The position numbers were made by a program, and so were the translations under genes. A stretch of DNA of 64,000 bases from Lawsonibacter celer (lineage in GTDB: Bacteria > Bacillota > Clostridia > Oscillospirales > Oscillospiraceae): positions 62,001 through 126,000 of the forward strand of contig NZ_JACOEA010000006.1 of assembly GCF_014281125.1 (NCBI RefSeq), read 5' to 3'. The notes under the pieces are model-generated. The model was not told the origin of the DNA. It searched no databases and saw only the letters and a program-made list of their open reading frames with translations. Positions 35,479 to 44,555 of the stretch are shown piece by piece (positions within the stretch are counted from its first letter, which is position 1; every line of letters begins with the position of its first letter).

Positions 35479-35832
35479 ATGAGAAAAAACCGGCGGGTCA
35501 CCTATCGTCCCAGCAAAAGCCAGGCCGTCTTCGGCGGTGTGGTAGGGATTATTTTTGTCTGTATCGGTCTGTTTGTGGCCATTCCCACCTTTGGGGCGTT
35601 TGGAATCCTGTGGACCCTGATCGCGGTGGGCATTACGGGAATGAACTTCTACCAGGCCTTCGGCAAGGGCTATGTGGGCCCGGAAATCCGGATTGAGGAC
35701 GAAGCGGCGGAGCAGGAGAATGCCGGTGACCCGCAGCTGCGTCTGGAACGGTTGCGTACGCTCTATGACCAGCGCCTCATCACTCAGGAGGAGTATGAGA
35801 CCAAGCGCCAGGAAATTTTAAAGGAACTTTGA
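35479..35832 (+). CDS. Small membrane protein with C-terminal SHOCT domain
   Basis: This 117-residue protein has two membrane helices (about 17-37 and 42-60) and ends with a SHOCT-like motif, RLERLRTLYDQRLITQEEYETKRQEILKEL. SHOCT domains are short helical pairs found at the ends of many membrane or stress proteins, with unclear function. It starts 1 base after the gyrA stop, so it is co-transcribed with gyrA. Confidence 0.85.
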   Translation: MRKNRRVTYRPSKSQAVFGGVVGIIFVCIGLFVAIPTFGAFGILWTLIAVGITGMNFYQAFGKGYVGPEIRIEDEAAEQENAGDPQLRLERLRTLYDQRLITQEEYETKRQEILKEL

Positions 35833-35835
35833 CGT

Positions 35836-36279
35836 ATGCCGCAGAAAATTGTGACAATCTATACCGACGGGGCCTGCTCCGGCAACCCCGGCCCGGGCGG
35901 GTGGGGCGCGATTCTCCAATATGGAGGGGTTCAGAAGGAGCTCTCCGGCGGGGAGGGGCACACCACCAACAACCGTATGGAGCTGACCGGCGTGATTACC
36001 GCCCTGGAGGCGCTGAAGGAGCCCTGCGTGGTGGAGCTCTACTCGGACTCCAAGTACGTGATTGACGGCCTGGGGAAGGGCTGGGCCAAGGGCTGGCGGG
36101 CCAGGGGCTGGGTAAAAAGCGACAAGAAGCCCGCCCTGAACCCGGACTTGTGGGGCCGGCTGTTGGACCTGTGTGAGTATCACACCGTCCGCCTCCACTG
36201 GGTCAAGGGTCACGGGTCGAACCCCTATAACAACCGGTGCGATGAGTTGGCGGTACTGGAGAGCCGAAAATTTAAGTGA
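35836..36279 (+). CDS. rnhA: Ribonuclease HI
   Basis: This 147-residue protein has all four catalytic acids: Asp11 ([16 protein letters not shown]), Glu49 (NNRMELTG), Asp71 (YSDSKYV) and Asp136 (NNRCDELA). His126 lies in the flexible VKGHG loop. It removes RNA from RNA-DNA hybrids, for example at R-loops and Okazaki primers. It follows the SHOCT gene by 3 bases. Confidence 0.96.
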   Translation: MPQKIVTIYTDGACSGNPGPGGWGAILQYGGVQKELSGGEGHTTNNRMELTGVITALEALKEPCVVELYSDSKYVIDGLGKGWAKGWRARGWVKSDKKPALNPDLWGRLLDLCEYHTVRLHWVKGHGSNPYNNRCDELAVLESRKFK

Positions 36280-36342
36280 CCGGGTCTCCGGGCAGCCCCA
36301 TGGAAGGCCATTTTTTAAAGTTACAGACAGCGGAGTGAGAAT

Positions 36343-36822
36343 ATGAGGATCAGACCCTGTGAGCCGGGCGACCTGCCCGGGATGACTCGCATTTGGAACC
36401 AGGTGGTGGAGGAGGGGACAGCCTTCCCACAGGAGGAGTGCTTGGACGACCGGACGGCCGCTTCCTTTTTTGCCGGGCAGACCCTGACTGCCGTGGCGGA
36501 GGAGGAGGGCAGGCTTTTGGGCCTGTATATCCTTCATCCCAACAATGTGGGCCGCTGCGGCCACAGCGCCAACGCCTCCTATGCGGTGGACCGGGTCCTG
36601 CGGGGAAGGGGGGTGGGCCGGGCGCTGGTGGAGGACTGCCTGGCCCGGGCGGGTGCCCTCGGCTACCGGCTGCTCCAGTTCAACGCGGTGGTGGCCTCCA
36701 ATACTTTTGCCATCCGGCTGTATGAGTCGCTGGGGTTTCAGCGGCTGGGCGTGCTGCCCGGCGGCTTCCGGGATCAGAGCGGGACGTATCAGGATACGAT
36801 CTTGTTCTATCACACGCTATAG
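36343..36822 (+). CDS. GNAT family N-acetyltransferase
   Basis: This 159-residue protein has the GNAT acetyl-CoA loop RGRGVGRALVEDCL (about 86-99) and the C-terminal ASNTFAIRLYESLGFQRLG. It resembles phosphinothricin/ribosomal-protein-type acetyltransferases of unknown acceptor. It has its own GGAGTGAG ribosome site and ends at a strong terminator. Confidence 0.9.
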   Translation: MRIRPCEPGDLPGMTRIWNQVVEEGTAFPQEECLDDRTAASFFAGQTLTAVAEEEGRLLGLYILHPNNVGRCGHSANASYAVDRVLRGRGVGRALVEDCLARAGALGYRLLQFNAVVASNTFAIRLYESLGFQRLGVLPGGFRDQSGTYQDTILFYHTL

Positions 36823-36832
36823 AGCAGAAGAA

Positions 36833-36878
36833 AAAAGCAGGAGCCCGGGGACATGCGTCCCGGGGCTCCTGCTTTTTA
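36833..36878. terminator. Bidirectional terminator
   Basis: A 21-bp stem with a 4-base loop has A and T flanks. It separates the convergent GNAT and ricT genes and overlaps the ricT stop codon. Confidence 0.88.
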
Positions 36879-38123
36879 TTCACTCTTAGGGGGCTGCCTG
36901 GTTCCTCCGTCCACCTTGGGGCGGGGCCGGTAACGGCGGCGGCGGTGGGGCTTCTTCTCCCCCTCGGGGCTTTGCCCCTCTCTGGGGGCGATGGGCTTTG
37001 GCTTGGACGGGGATTGCTCCCGGGCCTGCCGGGCGGCCTCTGTCTGAGGCGCCTTGCCGCCCTCTCCGCTCTTTCCTCGGCCATGGCCCCTGCTGCGGCG
37101 GGGGCGTCCGCCCCCTTCTCTGGAGGCGGTTTCTGCCGGCTCCGCTTCGGCCTTGGGCGCCCCGGTTCGGGCGGACAGGCCCATGCCGGCCAGGGTCTGA
37201 TCCAGGGCGGCGGACAGACGGTCCGCCGGGCGATCCTCCACAGGGGTGACCTTGCGCAGCTTGGCCAGCTCCTCGGGGGGCGGGGCCACATAGCCCTCGG
37301 GCCGCTTGCCCTTTCCGTTGCGTACCACACAGATTTCACAGTTGTGATAGCACTTGGGGGCGTCCGGCTGATCGTCCAGGCGCACCTTCACCTGCTCCCT
37401 CAGGAGGTTGACCTGGCTGACCGTGCCCACGCCGTCCGGGGTCTCCACAAAGGACTCGTTTTTGGGCATTCGTTTCACCGCGTCCTCATAGGCCTCCTGC
37501 TCGTACTTCAGGCAGCACATAAGCCGGCCGCAGGTGCCGGAGATCTTGGTGGGGTTGAGGGAGAGATTCTGGGTTTTGGCCATCTTGATGGACACGGGCT
37601 GAAAGTCCTCCAAAAAGGTGGCGCAGCAGAAGGGCTTGCCGCAGATGCCCAGGCCGCCCAGCATTTTGGCCTCGTCCCGCACCCCGATCTGCCGCAGTTC
37701 AATGCGGGCGTGAAATACGCCGGCCAGATCCTTGACCAGGGCACGGAAATCTACCCGGCCCTCGCTGGTGAAAAAGAAGAGGATCTTGTTCCCCTCGAAG
37801 CTGTACTCCACCTCCACCAGCTTCATGTCCAGGCCGTGCTCCGCAATCTTCTCCTGACAGACCTGAAAGGCCTTCTCTTCCCGCTCCTGGTTGCGCCGCA
37901 CAGTCTCCAGGTCCTGGGCGGTGGCAATGCGCACCAGGGGCCGCAGGGGCTGGACCACGTCGCTGTCCTCCACCATGGAGTTGCCCAGGATGCACTCGCC
38001 GTATTCCAGGCCGCGGGACGTTTCAATAATGACCCCCTGGCCGGGCGCTACGGCCGTGCCCTTGGGGTCAAAGTAGTATTGCTTGCCTCCGCTTTTAAAG
38101 CGGACGCCGATAATTTCGGTCAT
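36876..38123 (-). CDS. ricT: PSP1-domain protein RicT (YaaT) with long basic tail
   Basis: This 415-residue protein has the PSP1 core at about 60-270: GGKQYYFDP, LELRQIGVRDEAKMLGGLGICGKPFCC and CGRLMCCLKYE. These Cys pairs match those binding Fe-S clusters in the Bacillus RicTAF complex, which aids RNase Y processing and sporulation. A second cysteine cluster is CYHNCEIC. A 110-residue Lys/Arg/Pro-rich tail, absent in Bacillus YaaT (275 residues), may bind RNA. ATG 38123 has GGAGG 6 bases upstream. Confidence 0.92.
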   Translation of the reverse strand: MTEIIGVRFKSGGKQYYFDPKGTAVAPGQGVIIETSRGLEYGECILGNSMVEDSDVVQPLRPLVRIATAQDLETVRRNQEREEKAFQVCQEKIAEHGLDMKLVEVEYSFEGNKILFFFTSEGRVDFRALVKDLAGVFHARIELRQIGVRDEAKMLGGLGICGKPFCCATFLEDFQPVSIKMAKTQNLSLNPTKISGTCGRLMCCLKYEQEAYEDAVKRMPKNESFVETPDGVGTVSQVNLLREQVKVRLDDQPDAPKCYHNCEICVVRNGKGKRPEGYVAPPPEELAKLRKVTPVEDRPADRLSAALDQTLAGMGLSARTGAPKAEAEPAETASREGGGRPRRSRGHGRGKSGEGGKAPQTEAARQAREQSPSKPKPIAPREGQSPEGEKKPHRRRRYRPRPKVDGGTRQPPKSE

Positions 38124-38143
38124 GACAGTTCCTCCGGGTAATG

Positions 38144-39163
38144 TTATGGGACTGGATGGAGCAGGCCGGCGCACAGCCAGCCCGCCAGATGACCCGCACC
38201 TATATTGAAGGCGCAGGCGGAACGCAGCCGCTTCAGATGGGCCGCAGCGGCCAGCAGACGGCGCGGGGAGAGGGCGCTGGCCTGCCGGGCGGCCTCTTCG
38301 CGGAGTGGGTCGGCCTCATCCAAAGCCCCTGCGGCACAGAGCAGGGCGTCCCGCAGGAGCAGAATGGCCTCGTCCAACAGGGCGCTGAGCCGGTCTCTGT
38401 CCCATTTTTCCAGGGAAATGCACAGCTCCATAAGGCCACGCTCATCCTCCGCCGCCAGCAGGGAGAGCAGACGCCTGGCGGTATCTCCCGCCTGGCGGTC
38501 CGCCTCGCCCCCCTCCAGGGCGGCGGCGGCCCGGCCCAGCAGGCCCTCGCAGGAATCCGCCAGGGCGTGGAGCTGCGGGACGGGCTTGTCCGGGTACGCG
38601 GCCCGCAGCCAGGCCTCCGCCTGATCCGGGGTCACCGGGGAGAGGGCCAGGGCCTCGCATCGGGAGCGGACGGTGGGCAGAAGGGCGGCGGCATTGTCGG
38701 TGATGAGCAGAAAGGCCGCGTAGGCGGGGCCCTCCTCCAGCAGCTTAAGCATGGCGTTTTGCGCGCTGGCGTTCATGCTCTGGGCGTTGGAGAGCACATA
38801 CACCTTCCGCTCTGCCTCGTTGGGGCGGATATAGGCGTCGGTGCGCATCTGGCGTACCTGGGTCACAGAGAGGTCCTTCCCGTCGTCCCCAACAGGGATG
38901 ATGTCCGGGTGGACGCCCGCCCGGGCCTTTCGGCAGGCGGCGCACCGGCCGCAGGGGAGCCTGTCCCCCTGCCCGGCGCACACCAGGGCGGCGGAGAGAA
39001 GCTTTGCCAGCGTGTGGCGGCCTGAGCCGGGAGGGCCGCTGATGATGTAAGCGTGGGAGAGGCCTCTGTGGGCGGTCTGCAGCTCCAGCTGCCGCTTCAG
39101 GGGCGCGTTTCCGGCCAGAGCGGACAGGTCCAGCCCCAGGTCAGACCCGCTCAAAGCGCTCAA
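38144..39163 (-). CDS. holB: DNA polymerase III delta-prime subunit
   Basis: This 339-residue clamp-loader protein has a degenerate P-loop GPPGSGRHT (Lys replaced), as expected for the non-hydrolysing delta-prime. A four-Cys zinc module (CAGQGDRLPCGRCAACRKA) and NAMLKLLEE with SRCEAL follow. It is part of the clamp loader with DnaX. The start is uncertain: TTG 39163 overlaps darA by 23 bases, and TTG 39154 is an alternative. The darA-holB-ricT order matches B. subtilis yaaQ-holB-yaaT. Confidence 0.9.
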   Translation of the reverse strand: MSALSGSDLGLDLSALAGNAPLKRQLELQTAHRGLSHAYIISGPPGSGRHTLAKLLSAALVCAGQGDRLPCGRCAACRKARAGVHPDIIPVGDDGKDLSVTQVRQMRTDAYIRPNEAERKVYVLSNAQSMNASAQNAMLKLLEEGPAYAAFLLITDNAAALLPTVRSRCEALALSPVTPDQAEAWLRAAYPDKPVPQLHALADSCEGLLGRAAAALEGGEADRQAGDTARRLLSLLAAEDERGLMELCISLEKWDRDRLSALLDEAILLLRDALLCAAGALDEADPLREEAARQASALSPRRLLAAAAHLKRLRSACAFNIGAGHLAGWLCAGLLHPVP

Positions 39164-39464
39164 TATCCACCACGAAGATGGTGGCGCCGCCCACGACCAC
39201 CTCTACCGGCATGCTGGGATAGTAGCCATAGCTCATCTCAGAGGTGGTGGGGATCATCTGCTTACGGGAGTGGGACTGTTCTTTGATAATGTCAATCACG
39301 GTCTGGACCTTTTCTTCGTCCACACCGATGAGCACGGTGACGTTGCCGGCCATAAGAAAGCCGCCGGTGGTGGCCAGCTTGGTGGACGAAAAGCCGCGTT
39401 TCGTGAGCGCCTGGGTGACGGCGTTGGCGTCGTCGCGGTTGATAATGGCAAGGACAAGTTTCAT
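39141..39464 (-). CDS. darA: Cyclic-di-AMP receptor, PII-like (DarA/PstA/YaaQ)
   Basis: This 107-residue PII-like protein starts MKLVLAIINRDDANAVTQAL and has the conserved loops STKLATTGGFLMAGN and GGATIFVVDIERFERV. It forms trimers that bind c-di-AMP. ATG 39464 follows GAGGAGGG. Its 3' end overlaps the holB start. Confidence 0.95.
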   Translation of the reverse strand: MKLVLAIINRDDANAVTQALTKRGFSSTKLATTGGFLMAGNVTVLIGVDEEKVQTVIDIIKEQSHSRKQMIPTTSEMSYGYYPSMPVEVVVGGATIFVVDIERFERV

Positions 39465-39476
39465 AACAGACCCTCC

Positions 39477-40829
39477 TCAGGTAAAACCGGGGCGGCCCTC
39501 CGCGGAACACACCGATCCGCGGACGACCTGTACCTCTTCTCTCATATTATAACCGATGTCGTTCAAATATGCGACAGTTTTTTTCTCCAGCCGTTCCCCG
39601 GGCGCGGCGACGGGAATCCCGGGGGGGTAGGGGGCCACCTGCTGGGCCAGGATCCGGCCGACGCACTGGGAGAGGGCCAGGGCCTCCGCCGGGGCAAACA
39701 GGGCCTGGCGGGGGGAGAGGACTGCCTGGGGCAGGGGGGGAGGCGGCGGAAAGGCGCACTCCCCCCGGGGCAGGGCGTCCAGACCGGCGCGCAGCCGGGC
39801 AAATTCCGACGGGCCGTCGGCGCAGGACAGGATAAACACCACATGCCCCCGGTCGGCCATCTCCGGGTAGATCCCCTGGGCGGCAAGGCGGTCCTGGTCG
39901 GCAAAGCCGTCCGGAGAGCGGAGCACAAAGCGGGTTGGGTCCAGGGGGGCGTCGACCGGAGTCAGGGCGGGGTAGTAGGCCCGCAGGGAAGCGGTGCGCT
40001 CCGCCGCGCGGCGGTAAGCGGCGCCCCCCTCCTCCTCCATCCAGGCCCGGGTGGCGTCCAGGGCGGCCAGGAAGGGGAAGGAGGGGCTGGAGGTGCCAAA
40101 GAGGGCGGCAGTCCGACGCACCCGGGCCGGGTCAAAGGCCGCCGAGGAAAAGAGCAGGGCGGTCTGCCCCGGCGCAGGGAGGGTTTTATGGGCGGACACT
40201 ACGGCCAGGTCGGCGGCAGAGAGGGCATAATCCCCCAAAAAAGGGAGATGGGCCCCGTGGGCCGCGTCCACAGCCAGGACCGCGCCGTGGGCGTGGGCAA
40301 TCCGGGCCAGGGTGGGAATATCGGACAACACTCCGTAGTAAGTAGGCGAGGTAATACAGACCGTTTTGATGCCGGGGTGGAGGGACAGCTGCCGCTCCAG
40401 CTCCTCCGGGGCGATGGGGCCGGCCACGCCGGGGCCGCTCAGCCAGGGCCGCTCCAGAAAGACTGGGTACAGGTCCAGCAGCGCCAGGGCGTGGAACGCG
40501 GAGCGGTGGCATCCCCGGTCCAGGAGCACCTGCTCCCCCGGCCGGCAGGCCAGCGCCAGGGCAGTATGTACGCCCTGGGTGGAGCCCCCGGTGAGGAAAA
40601 AACAGTGGAAAAAGTGGAAAACCCGGGCCCAGAGGGCCTCGGCGGCCTCAATGGGTCCGCCGCCGGCGTACAGATCGCCAGTGGGGGGCAGCTCGGTCAC
40701 ATCCAGGGCGGCGAACCCCGCCAGCTCCGGCAGGGGGAGGGGCTTGCCCTTGTGCCCCGGCATATGCATCCGCAGGGGCTCTGCTCCGGCAAAGGCCCGC
40801 AGAGCGTCATAGAGAGGGGTGGATGACAT
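39477..40829 (-). CDS. Orn/Lys/Arg decarboxylase-family PLP enzyme (YaaO-like)
   Basis: This 450-residue fold-type I PLP enzyme has MHMPGHKG near the start, GGSTQGVHTAL, the metal/PLP Asp in VDAAHGAHLPFL, and the Schiff-base Lys in SAHKTLPAPGQ (about residue 216). It is shorter than inducible decarboxylases (about 700 residues) but matches YaaO/SpeA-type enzymes that decarboxylate arginine or lysine for polyamines. It is first in a run with darA, holB and ricT. The tmk gene found here in B. subtilis is absent. Confidence 0.9.
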   Translation of the reverse strand: MSSTPLYDALRAFAGAEPLRMHMPGHKGKPLPLPELAGFAALDVTELPPTGDLYAGGGPIEAAEALWARVFHFFHCFFLTGGSTQGVHTALALACRPGEQVLLDRGCHRSAFHALALLDLYPVFLERPWLSGPGVAGPIAPEELERQLSLHPGIKTVCITSPTYYGVLSDIPTLARIAHAHGAVLAVDAAHGAHLPFLGDYALSAADLAVVSAHKTLPAPGQTALLFSSAAFDPARVRRTAALFGTSSPSFPFLAALDATRAWMEEEGGAAYRRAAERTASLRAYYPALTPVDAPLDPTRFVLRSPDGFADQDRLAAQGIYPEMADRGHVVFILSCADGPSEFARLRAGLDALPRGECAFPPPPPLPQAVLSPRQALFAPAEALALSQCVGRILAQQVAPYPPGIPVAAPGERLEKKTVAYLNDIGYNMREEVQVVRGSVCSAEGRPGFT

Positions 40830-40873
40830 AGGCGCCTCCTTTCGTGTGATTTGTTCCCGCGAGAGGTTTGTCG

Positions 40874-41483
40874 CCTCAGGGAGACGGAGGAATACGCTCC
40901 CGTGCGGGGGCCAAACCCATTTTCACCGGCTGCGCCGGTATAAAGAGTTTCTAAGCGGCCGAGCCGCTAAGAAGCCCTAAATTTTGACAGACCAAAAGAA
41001 ACGGTTTTGGATGCCAAAGAGAAAGCCTGACGTTCATCTGATGTCATTGGCTTCTATGGCCGGCGCGCCCGTCAGGGCGACCTAGGAGCTTCCTTCGGCG
41101 GCTCGGCCGCCTTCCCTGGCATGGCAGACTCCCGTGAAGAGCGCTTCGCATAGTGTCCGCGCAACTGGGCTGTAAGGTCGTTCAAGCCGCAGGGTTGGAC
41201 ACAACGCATGGCACCTGTGGCGGCTCGTCTGCACTACGCAGAAGCAGCTGCTCACAGGTTTTGCGGTTTACATGCCGAGGGGCGGCAGCCGGATTTACAG
41301 CGGGCGCCGGACCGATACGAGCCCTGAGGGGTATAGGGTTTGCGGGCCGATTCAGCGGCACCGCCGCCCGACTCCCGGGGTCCAGGGGTCAAAACCCCTG
41401 GTTGTTTTCCCCCGGCTTTTGCAACTCAAAAGCCGGGCCCCCGGAGGGAGCCTCCCCACACGGGAGCGCAAACCTCCGTCTCC
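40874..41483. repeat. Dispersed structured repeat, copy 2 (between the decarboxylase gene and lepA)
   Basis: This second copy of the element at 32420-32938 is bounded by inverted ends: 40880-40912 (GGAGACGGAGG then CGCTCCCGTG) and 41455-41483 (CACGGGAGCG then CCTCCGTCTCC). It carries a ~65-base insertion (around 41219-41283) that copy 1 lacks. Hairpins at 41382-41401 and 41411-41437 match those of copy 1. The gap 40830-41508 holds no convincing gene. Confidence 0.82.
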
Positions 41484-41508
41484 TTCGGGGAAGAGGCCCG
41501 ATAGAACC

Positions 41509-43317
41509 TTACTCCTCGTCTAGTTTAAGCACTGCCATAAACGCCTCGGTGGGGATCTGAACAGAACCGAGGGAGCGCATCTTCTTTTTGCCCTCCTTCT
41601 GCTTTTCCAGCAGCTTTTTCTTGCGGGTGATGTCGCCGCCGTAGCACTTGGCCAGCACGTCCTTGCGCATGGCCCTGACCGTTTCCCGGGCAATGACCTT
41701 GCCGCCGATAGCAGCCTGAACGGGCACCTCGAAGAGTTGGCGGGGAATGTTCTCCTTGAGCTTTTCGCACAGCCGGCGGGCCCGGGGATAGGCCTTATCC
41801 TTGTGGGCGATAAAGGACAGGGCGTCCACCTGGTCGCCGTTGAGGAGCATATCCACCTTCACCAGCTCGGAGGGCTCATAGCGGTCCAGCTCGTAGTCCA
41901 GGGAGGCGTAGCCCTTGGTGCGGGCCTTCAGGGTGTCGAAGAAGTCGTAGATGATCTCGCCGATGGGCATGGAGTAGTGCAGCTCGGCCAGGTTGGTGTC
42001 CAGGTACTGCATATCCTTAAAGACGCCCCGGCGCTCCTGACACATGGGCATAATGTTGCCCACATAGTCCGGCGGGGTGACGATGGAGACCTTGGCATAG
42101 GGCTCCTCCGCGCTGGCGATCACCGCCGGATCCGGGTAGCTGTGGGGATTGTCCACCAGGACCACCGTGCCGTCGGTCTTGGTGATCTTGTAGATGACCG
42201 AGGGCAGGGTGGTGATCAGGTCCAGGTCGAATTCCCGCTCCAGCCGCTCCTGAATGATCTCCATGTGGAGCATGCCCAAAAAGCCGCAGCGGAAGCCGAA
42301 GCCCAGGGCGGCGGAGGACTCGGGCTCAAAGGACAGGGAGGCGTCGTTGAGCTGGAGCTTCTCCAGCGCGTCCCGCAGGTCGGGGTATTTGGAGCCGTCC
42401 TCGGTGTAGATGCCGCAGTATACCATGGCCCGGGCGGGGCGGTAGCCGGGCAGGGGCTCCGCCGCCGGGGCGGCGGAGCCGGTAACCGTGTCGCCCACCT
42501 GGGTGTCCTTCACGTTCTTGATGGAGGCGGTAAAGTAGCCCACCTCCCCGGCAATCAGCTCCTCACAGGGATCCAGCCCCAGGGGGAGCAGGTGGCCGCA
42601 CTCCAGCACCTCGTACTGGGCGCCCGAGGCCATCATCTTCACCTTCATACCGGTTCGGATAGCGCCCTCCATAACACGGAAGTACACGATTACCCCCCGG
42701 TAGGCGTCGTACTGGCTGTCAAAAATCAGGGCCTTCAGGGGGGCGGAGGGGTCCCCCTTTGGGGCGGGGATGTGGCGGACAATATCCTCCAGGACCGCGT
42801 CGATGTTGATCCCCTGCTTGGCGGAGATTTCAGGGGCGTCCTGGGCGGGCAGGCCGATGATGTTCTCGATCTCATCCTTCACCCGCTGGGGGTCGGCGGC
42901 GGGGAGGTCAATCTTGTTGATGACCGGACGGATCTCCAGGTCGTGCTCCAGGGCCAGATAGGTGTTGGCCAGGGTCTGGGCCTCAATGCCCTGGGCGGCG
43001 TCCACAATGAGCACTGCCCCCTCACAGGCGGCCAGGGAGCGGCTGACCTCATAGTTGAAGTCCACATGGCCCGGGGTGTCGATGAGGTTGAGCTCATAGA
43101 CATTACCGTCCTGGGCCTTGTAGTTGAGCCGGACAGCCCGGGCCTTGATGGTAATGCCCCGCTCTCGCTCCAGGTCCATGTTGTCCAGCAGCTGGGACTC
43201 CATTTCCCGCTGGGACACAGCGTCGCATTTCTCAATCAGCCGGTCAGACAGCGTGGATTTGCCGTGATCAATGTGGGCGATAATGGAAAAGTTGCGGATT
43301 TTGGATTGGTCGGTCAT
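41509..43317 (-). CDS. lepA: Elongation factor 4 (LepA), back-translocating GTPase
   Basis: This 602-residue protein has G1 [10 protein letters not shown]3 [12 protein letters not shown] and G4 [10 protein letters not shown], and the LepA-specific C-terminal domain containing [34 protein letters not shown] and [23 protein letters not shown]. It binds ribosomes and aids translation under stress and in assembly. ATG 43317 follows GGAGGTG. Its 5' end is duplicated 239 bases upstream, and the duplicate's frame ends in ATGA over this start. Confidence 0.96.
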   Translation of the reverse strand: MTDQSKIRNFSIIAHIDHGKSTLSDRLIEKCDAVSQREMESQLLDNMDLERERGITIKARAVRLNYKAQDGNVYELNLIDTPGHVDFNYEVSRSLAACEGAVLIVDAAQGIEAQTLANTYLALEHDLEIRPVINKIDLPAADPQRVKDEIENIIGLPAQDAPEISAKQGINIDAVLEDIVRHIPAPKGDPSAPLKALIFDSQYDAYRGVIVYFRVMEGAIRTGMKVKMMASGAQYEVLECGHLLPLGLDPCEELIAGEVGYFTASIKNVKDTQVGDTVTGSAAPAAEPLPGYRPARAMVYCGIYTEDGSKYPDLRDALEKLQLNDASLSFEPESSAALGFGFRCGFLGMLHMEIIQERLEREFDLDLITTLPSVIYKITKTDGTVVLVDNPHSYPDPAVIASAEEPYAKVSIVTPPDYVGNIMPMCQERRGVFKDMQYLDTNLAELHYSMPIGEIIYDFFDTLKARTKGYASLDYELDRYEPSELVKVDMLLNGDQVDALSFIAHKDKAYPRARRLCEKLKENIPRQLFEVPVQAAIGGKVIARETVRAMRKDVLAKCYGGDITRKKKLLEKQKEGKKKMRSLGSVQIPTEAFMAVLKLDEE

Positions 43318-43572
43318 ACGTCGGCACCTCCATAGGCAAAGCCACGCTGGGGCCCCGCAAGGCGGGGCGCGGCGAAAAGCCGAGTACAAGTATTTTGGCC
43401 GCCGGCCAAAATTTTGGCGCAGGCGGAATTCACTTCCGCCGAGCAGATGAAATCAAAAGGGGCCCCCGCGCGGCCGGCCGGCCGCGTGGGGAAGGATTTG
43501 CCATGATCGATGTGGGCGATAATGGAAAAGTTGCGGATTTTGGATTGGTCGGTCATAAATGAGTACCTCCAT
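43255..43572 (-). repeat. Duplicated lepA 5' end flanking a GC-rich insertion
   Basis: Segments 43255-43333 and 43494-43572 are near-identical copies (offset 239) covering the lepA ribosome site, start and first ~20 codons, with only a few differences inside the coding part. The 160 bases between (43334-43493) are GC-rich and include CGGAATTCACTTCCG (43424-43438) and GGGGCCCCCG (43459-43468), motifs also present in the gpr insertion. Confidence 0.9.
43314..43556 (-). CDS. Putative 80-codon lepA leader ORF made by the duplication
   Basis: It starts with the LepA N-terminus ([20 protein letters not shown], then S) and a normal GGAGGT site, then runs through the inserted sequence into unrelated Ala/Pro/Arg-rich residues. 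It stops at TGA 43316-43314, which overlaps the lepA ATG (43317-43315). If translated, it would deliver ribosomes to lepA. Whether a stable protein results is unknown. Confidence 0.45.
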   Translation of the reverse strand: MTDQSKIRNFSIIAHIDHGKSFPTRPAGRAGAPFDFICSAEVNSACAKILAGGQNTCTRLFAAPRLAGPQRGFAYGGADV

Positions 43573-43652
43573 CGAGTATGAAAGCCCAGTCGGAGCCCGG
43601 CGGCGGAGCCAGCTGGGCGAGGACGGGCGGCGAACGAAGTGAGCCTGCCCGT

Positions 43653-44354
43653 TTACCGCTGGGCATTATGGGAGGAGAGCTGACGGTTCACCCGCTCTCC
43701 AGTGTTGTGGATGATCTGCAGAAGAGACTGGTACAGCCCGGGATAGCTCTCCATCAGCGCGTCGTTGTTCATGGTGGGGAAGCTCCCCTTTTCCTTCACA
43801 TGGGCGGCCAGAGCGTCCACATATTCGGCCTCGGAGCAGATCATATCCGCAGTGGTGACGCCGGTGAGAAACTGCCGGGTGGGGACGGAGAAGAAGTCCT
43901 CATTCTGGGAGCCGTCCGCCCGATAGAGGTGGCGAAACAGCTTATAGACAGCGGTGCCCAGATACTGGGCGGCCGCCGTGATCGCGTCCTTCCGCCCGGT
44001 TTTGCCCAGCAGGTCAAAGAGCACTCCCACGGAGTTGACCAGCAGCTTTTTGTTCAGGGTTGCCATAATGGAACCGTGGAGCACATTATCCTTCTCGGTG
44101 GAATAGTCGTAGAGCTCGTCCGGAGAGACGATGGTAGTGCCGTCCCGGGAGAGGGTGCGGCCCAGCAGAAAGTCCGCCGATACATTATAGTAGTCACAGG
44201 CGCGGATCACAAAGGCGAGACCCGGCTCCCGCACGCCGTTTTCATAGTGGGAGAGCAGCGCCTGGCTGATGCCCAGGTCCTTGGCCGCCGCCCGCTGGGA
44301 AATCCCCTTTTCCTGGCGGAGGAGAGAGAGACAGCGGGAAAAATCAGAAGACAT
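43653..44354 (-). CDS. XRE-family helix-turn-helix regulator with C-terminal sensor-like region
   Basis: This 233-residue protein has an XRE-type HTH at 1-65: LLRQEKGISQRAAAKDLGISQALLSHYENGVREPGLAFVIRACDYYNVSADFLLGR. The remaining ~165 residues are helical and unrecognised. ATG 44354 has GAGGTG seven bases upstream; the frame stays open further upstream through pta but without meaning. It diverges from pta, so it could regulate acetate metabolism or itself. The palindromic GC-rich sequence 43590-43660 after its stop may terminate it. Confidence 0.9.
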   Translation of the reverse strand: MSSDFSRCLSLLRQEKGISQRAAAKDLGISQALLSHYENGVREPGLAFVIRACDYYNVSADFLLGRTLSRDGTTIVSPDELYDYSTEKDNVLHGSIMATLNKKLLVNSVGVLFDLLGKTGRKDAITAAAQYLGTAVYKLFRHLYRADGSQNEDFFSVPTRQFLTGVTTADMICSEAEYVDALAAHVKEKGSFPTMNNDALMESYPGLYQSLLQIIHNTGERVNRQLSSHNAQR

Positions 44355-44450
44355 AGAACACACCTCAAATATCAAAACAGTGAGTATAGTATAGATGGCA
44401 AAATACCAAAAGTAAAGCATAAAATTTTCACGATTTTTTGTCTTTTGCCA

Positions 44451-44480
44451 TTGTGGAATCTGGAAAGGGTGTTGTATAAT
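44451..44480 (+). promoter_or_regulatory. Promoter of pta
   Basis: TTGTGG at 44451-44456 and TATAAT at 44475-44480 are 18 bases apart, about 75 bases before the start codon. Confidence 0.7.
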
Positions 44481-44555
44481 GAATACATCATCAAGTGTTG
44501 TGAGAAAGCGAGAAGAAAGGGTAACTTTAATTTTTTTATGGAGGCGTAATTTTCC

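Noticed and set aside
32877..35501. 874-codon open frame antisense to gyrA
   Set aside because: Shadow frame caused by GC-rich third positions in gyrA.
41153..41560. 135-codon frame inside repeat copy 2
   Set aside because: Not preserved in copy 1, low-complexity translation, and it runs into antisense lepA.
43590..43660. GC-rich inverted sequence considered as a further copy of the mini-element
   Set aside because: It contains GCCCAG/CTGGGC pairing but none of the shared GAATTC/GGGGCCCCCG core.
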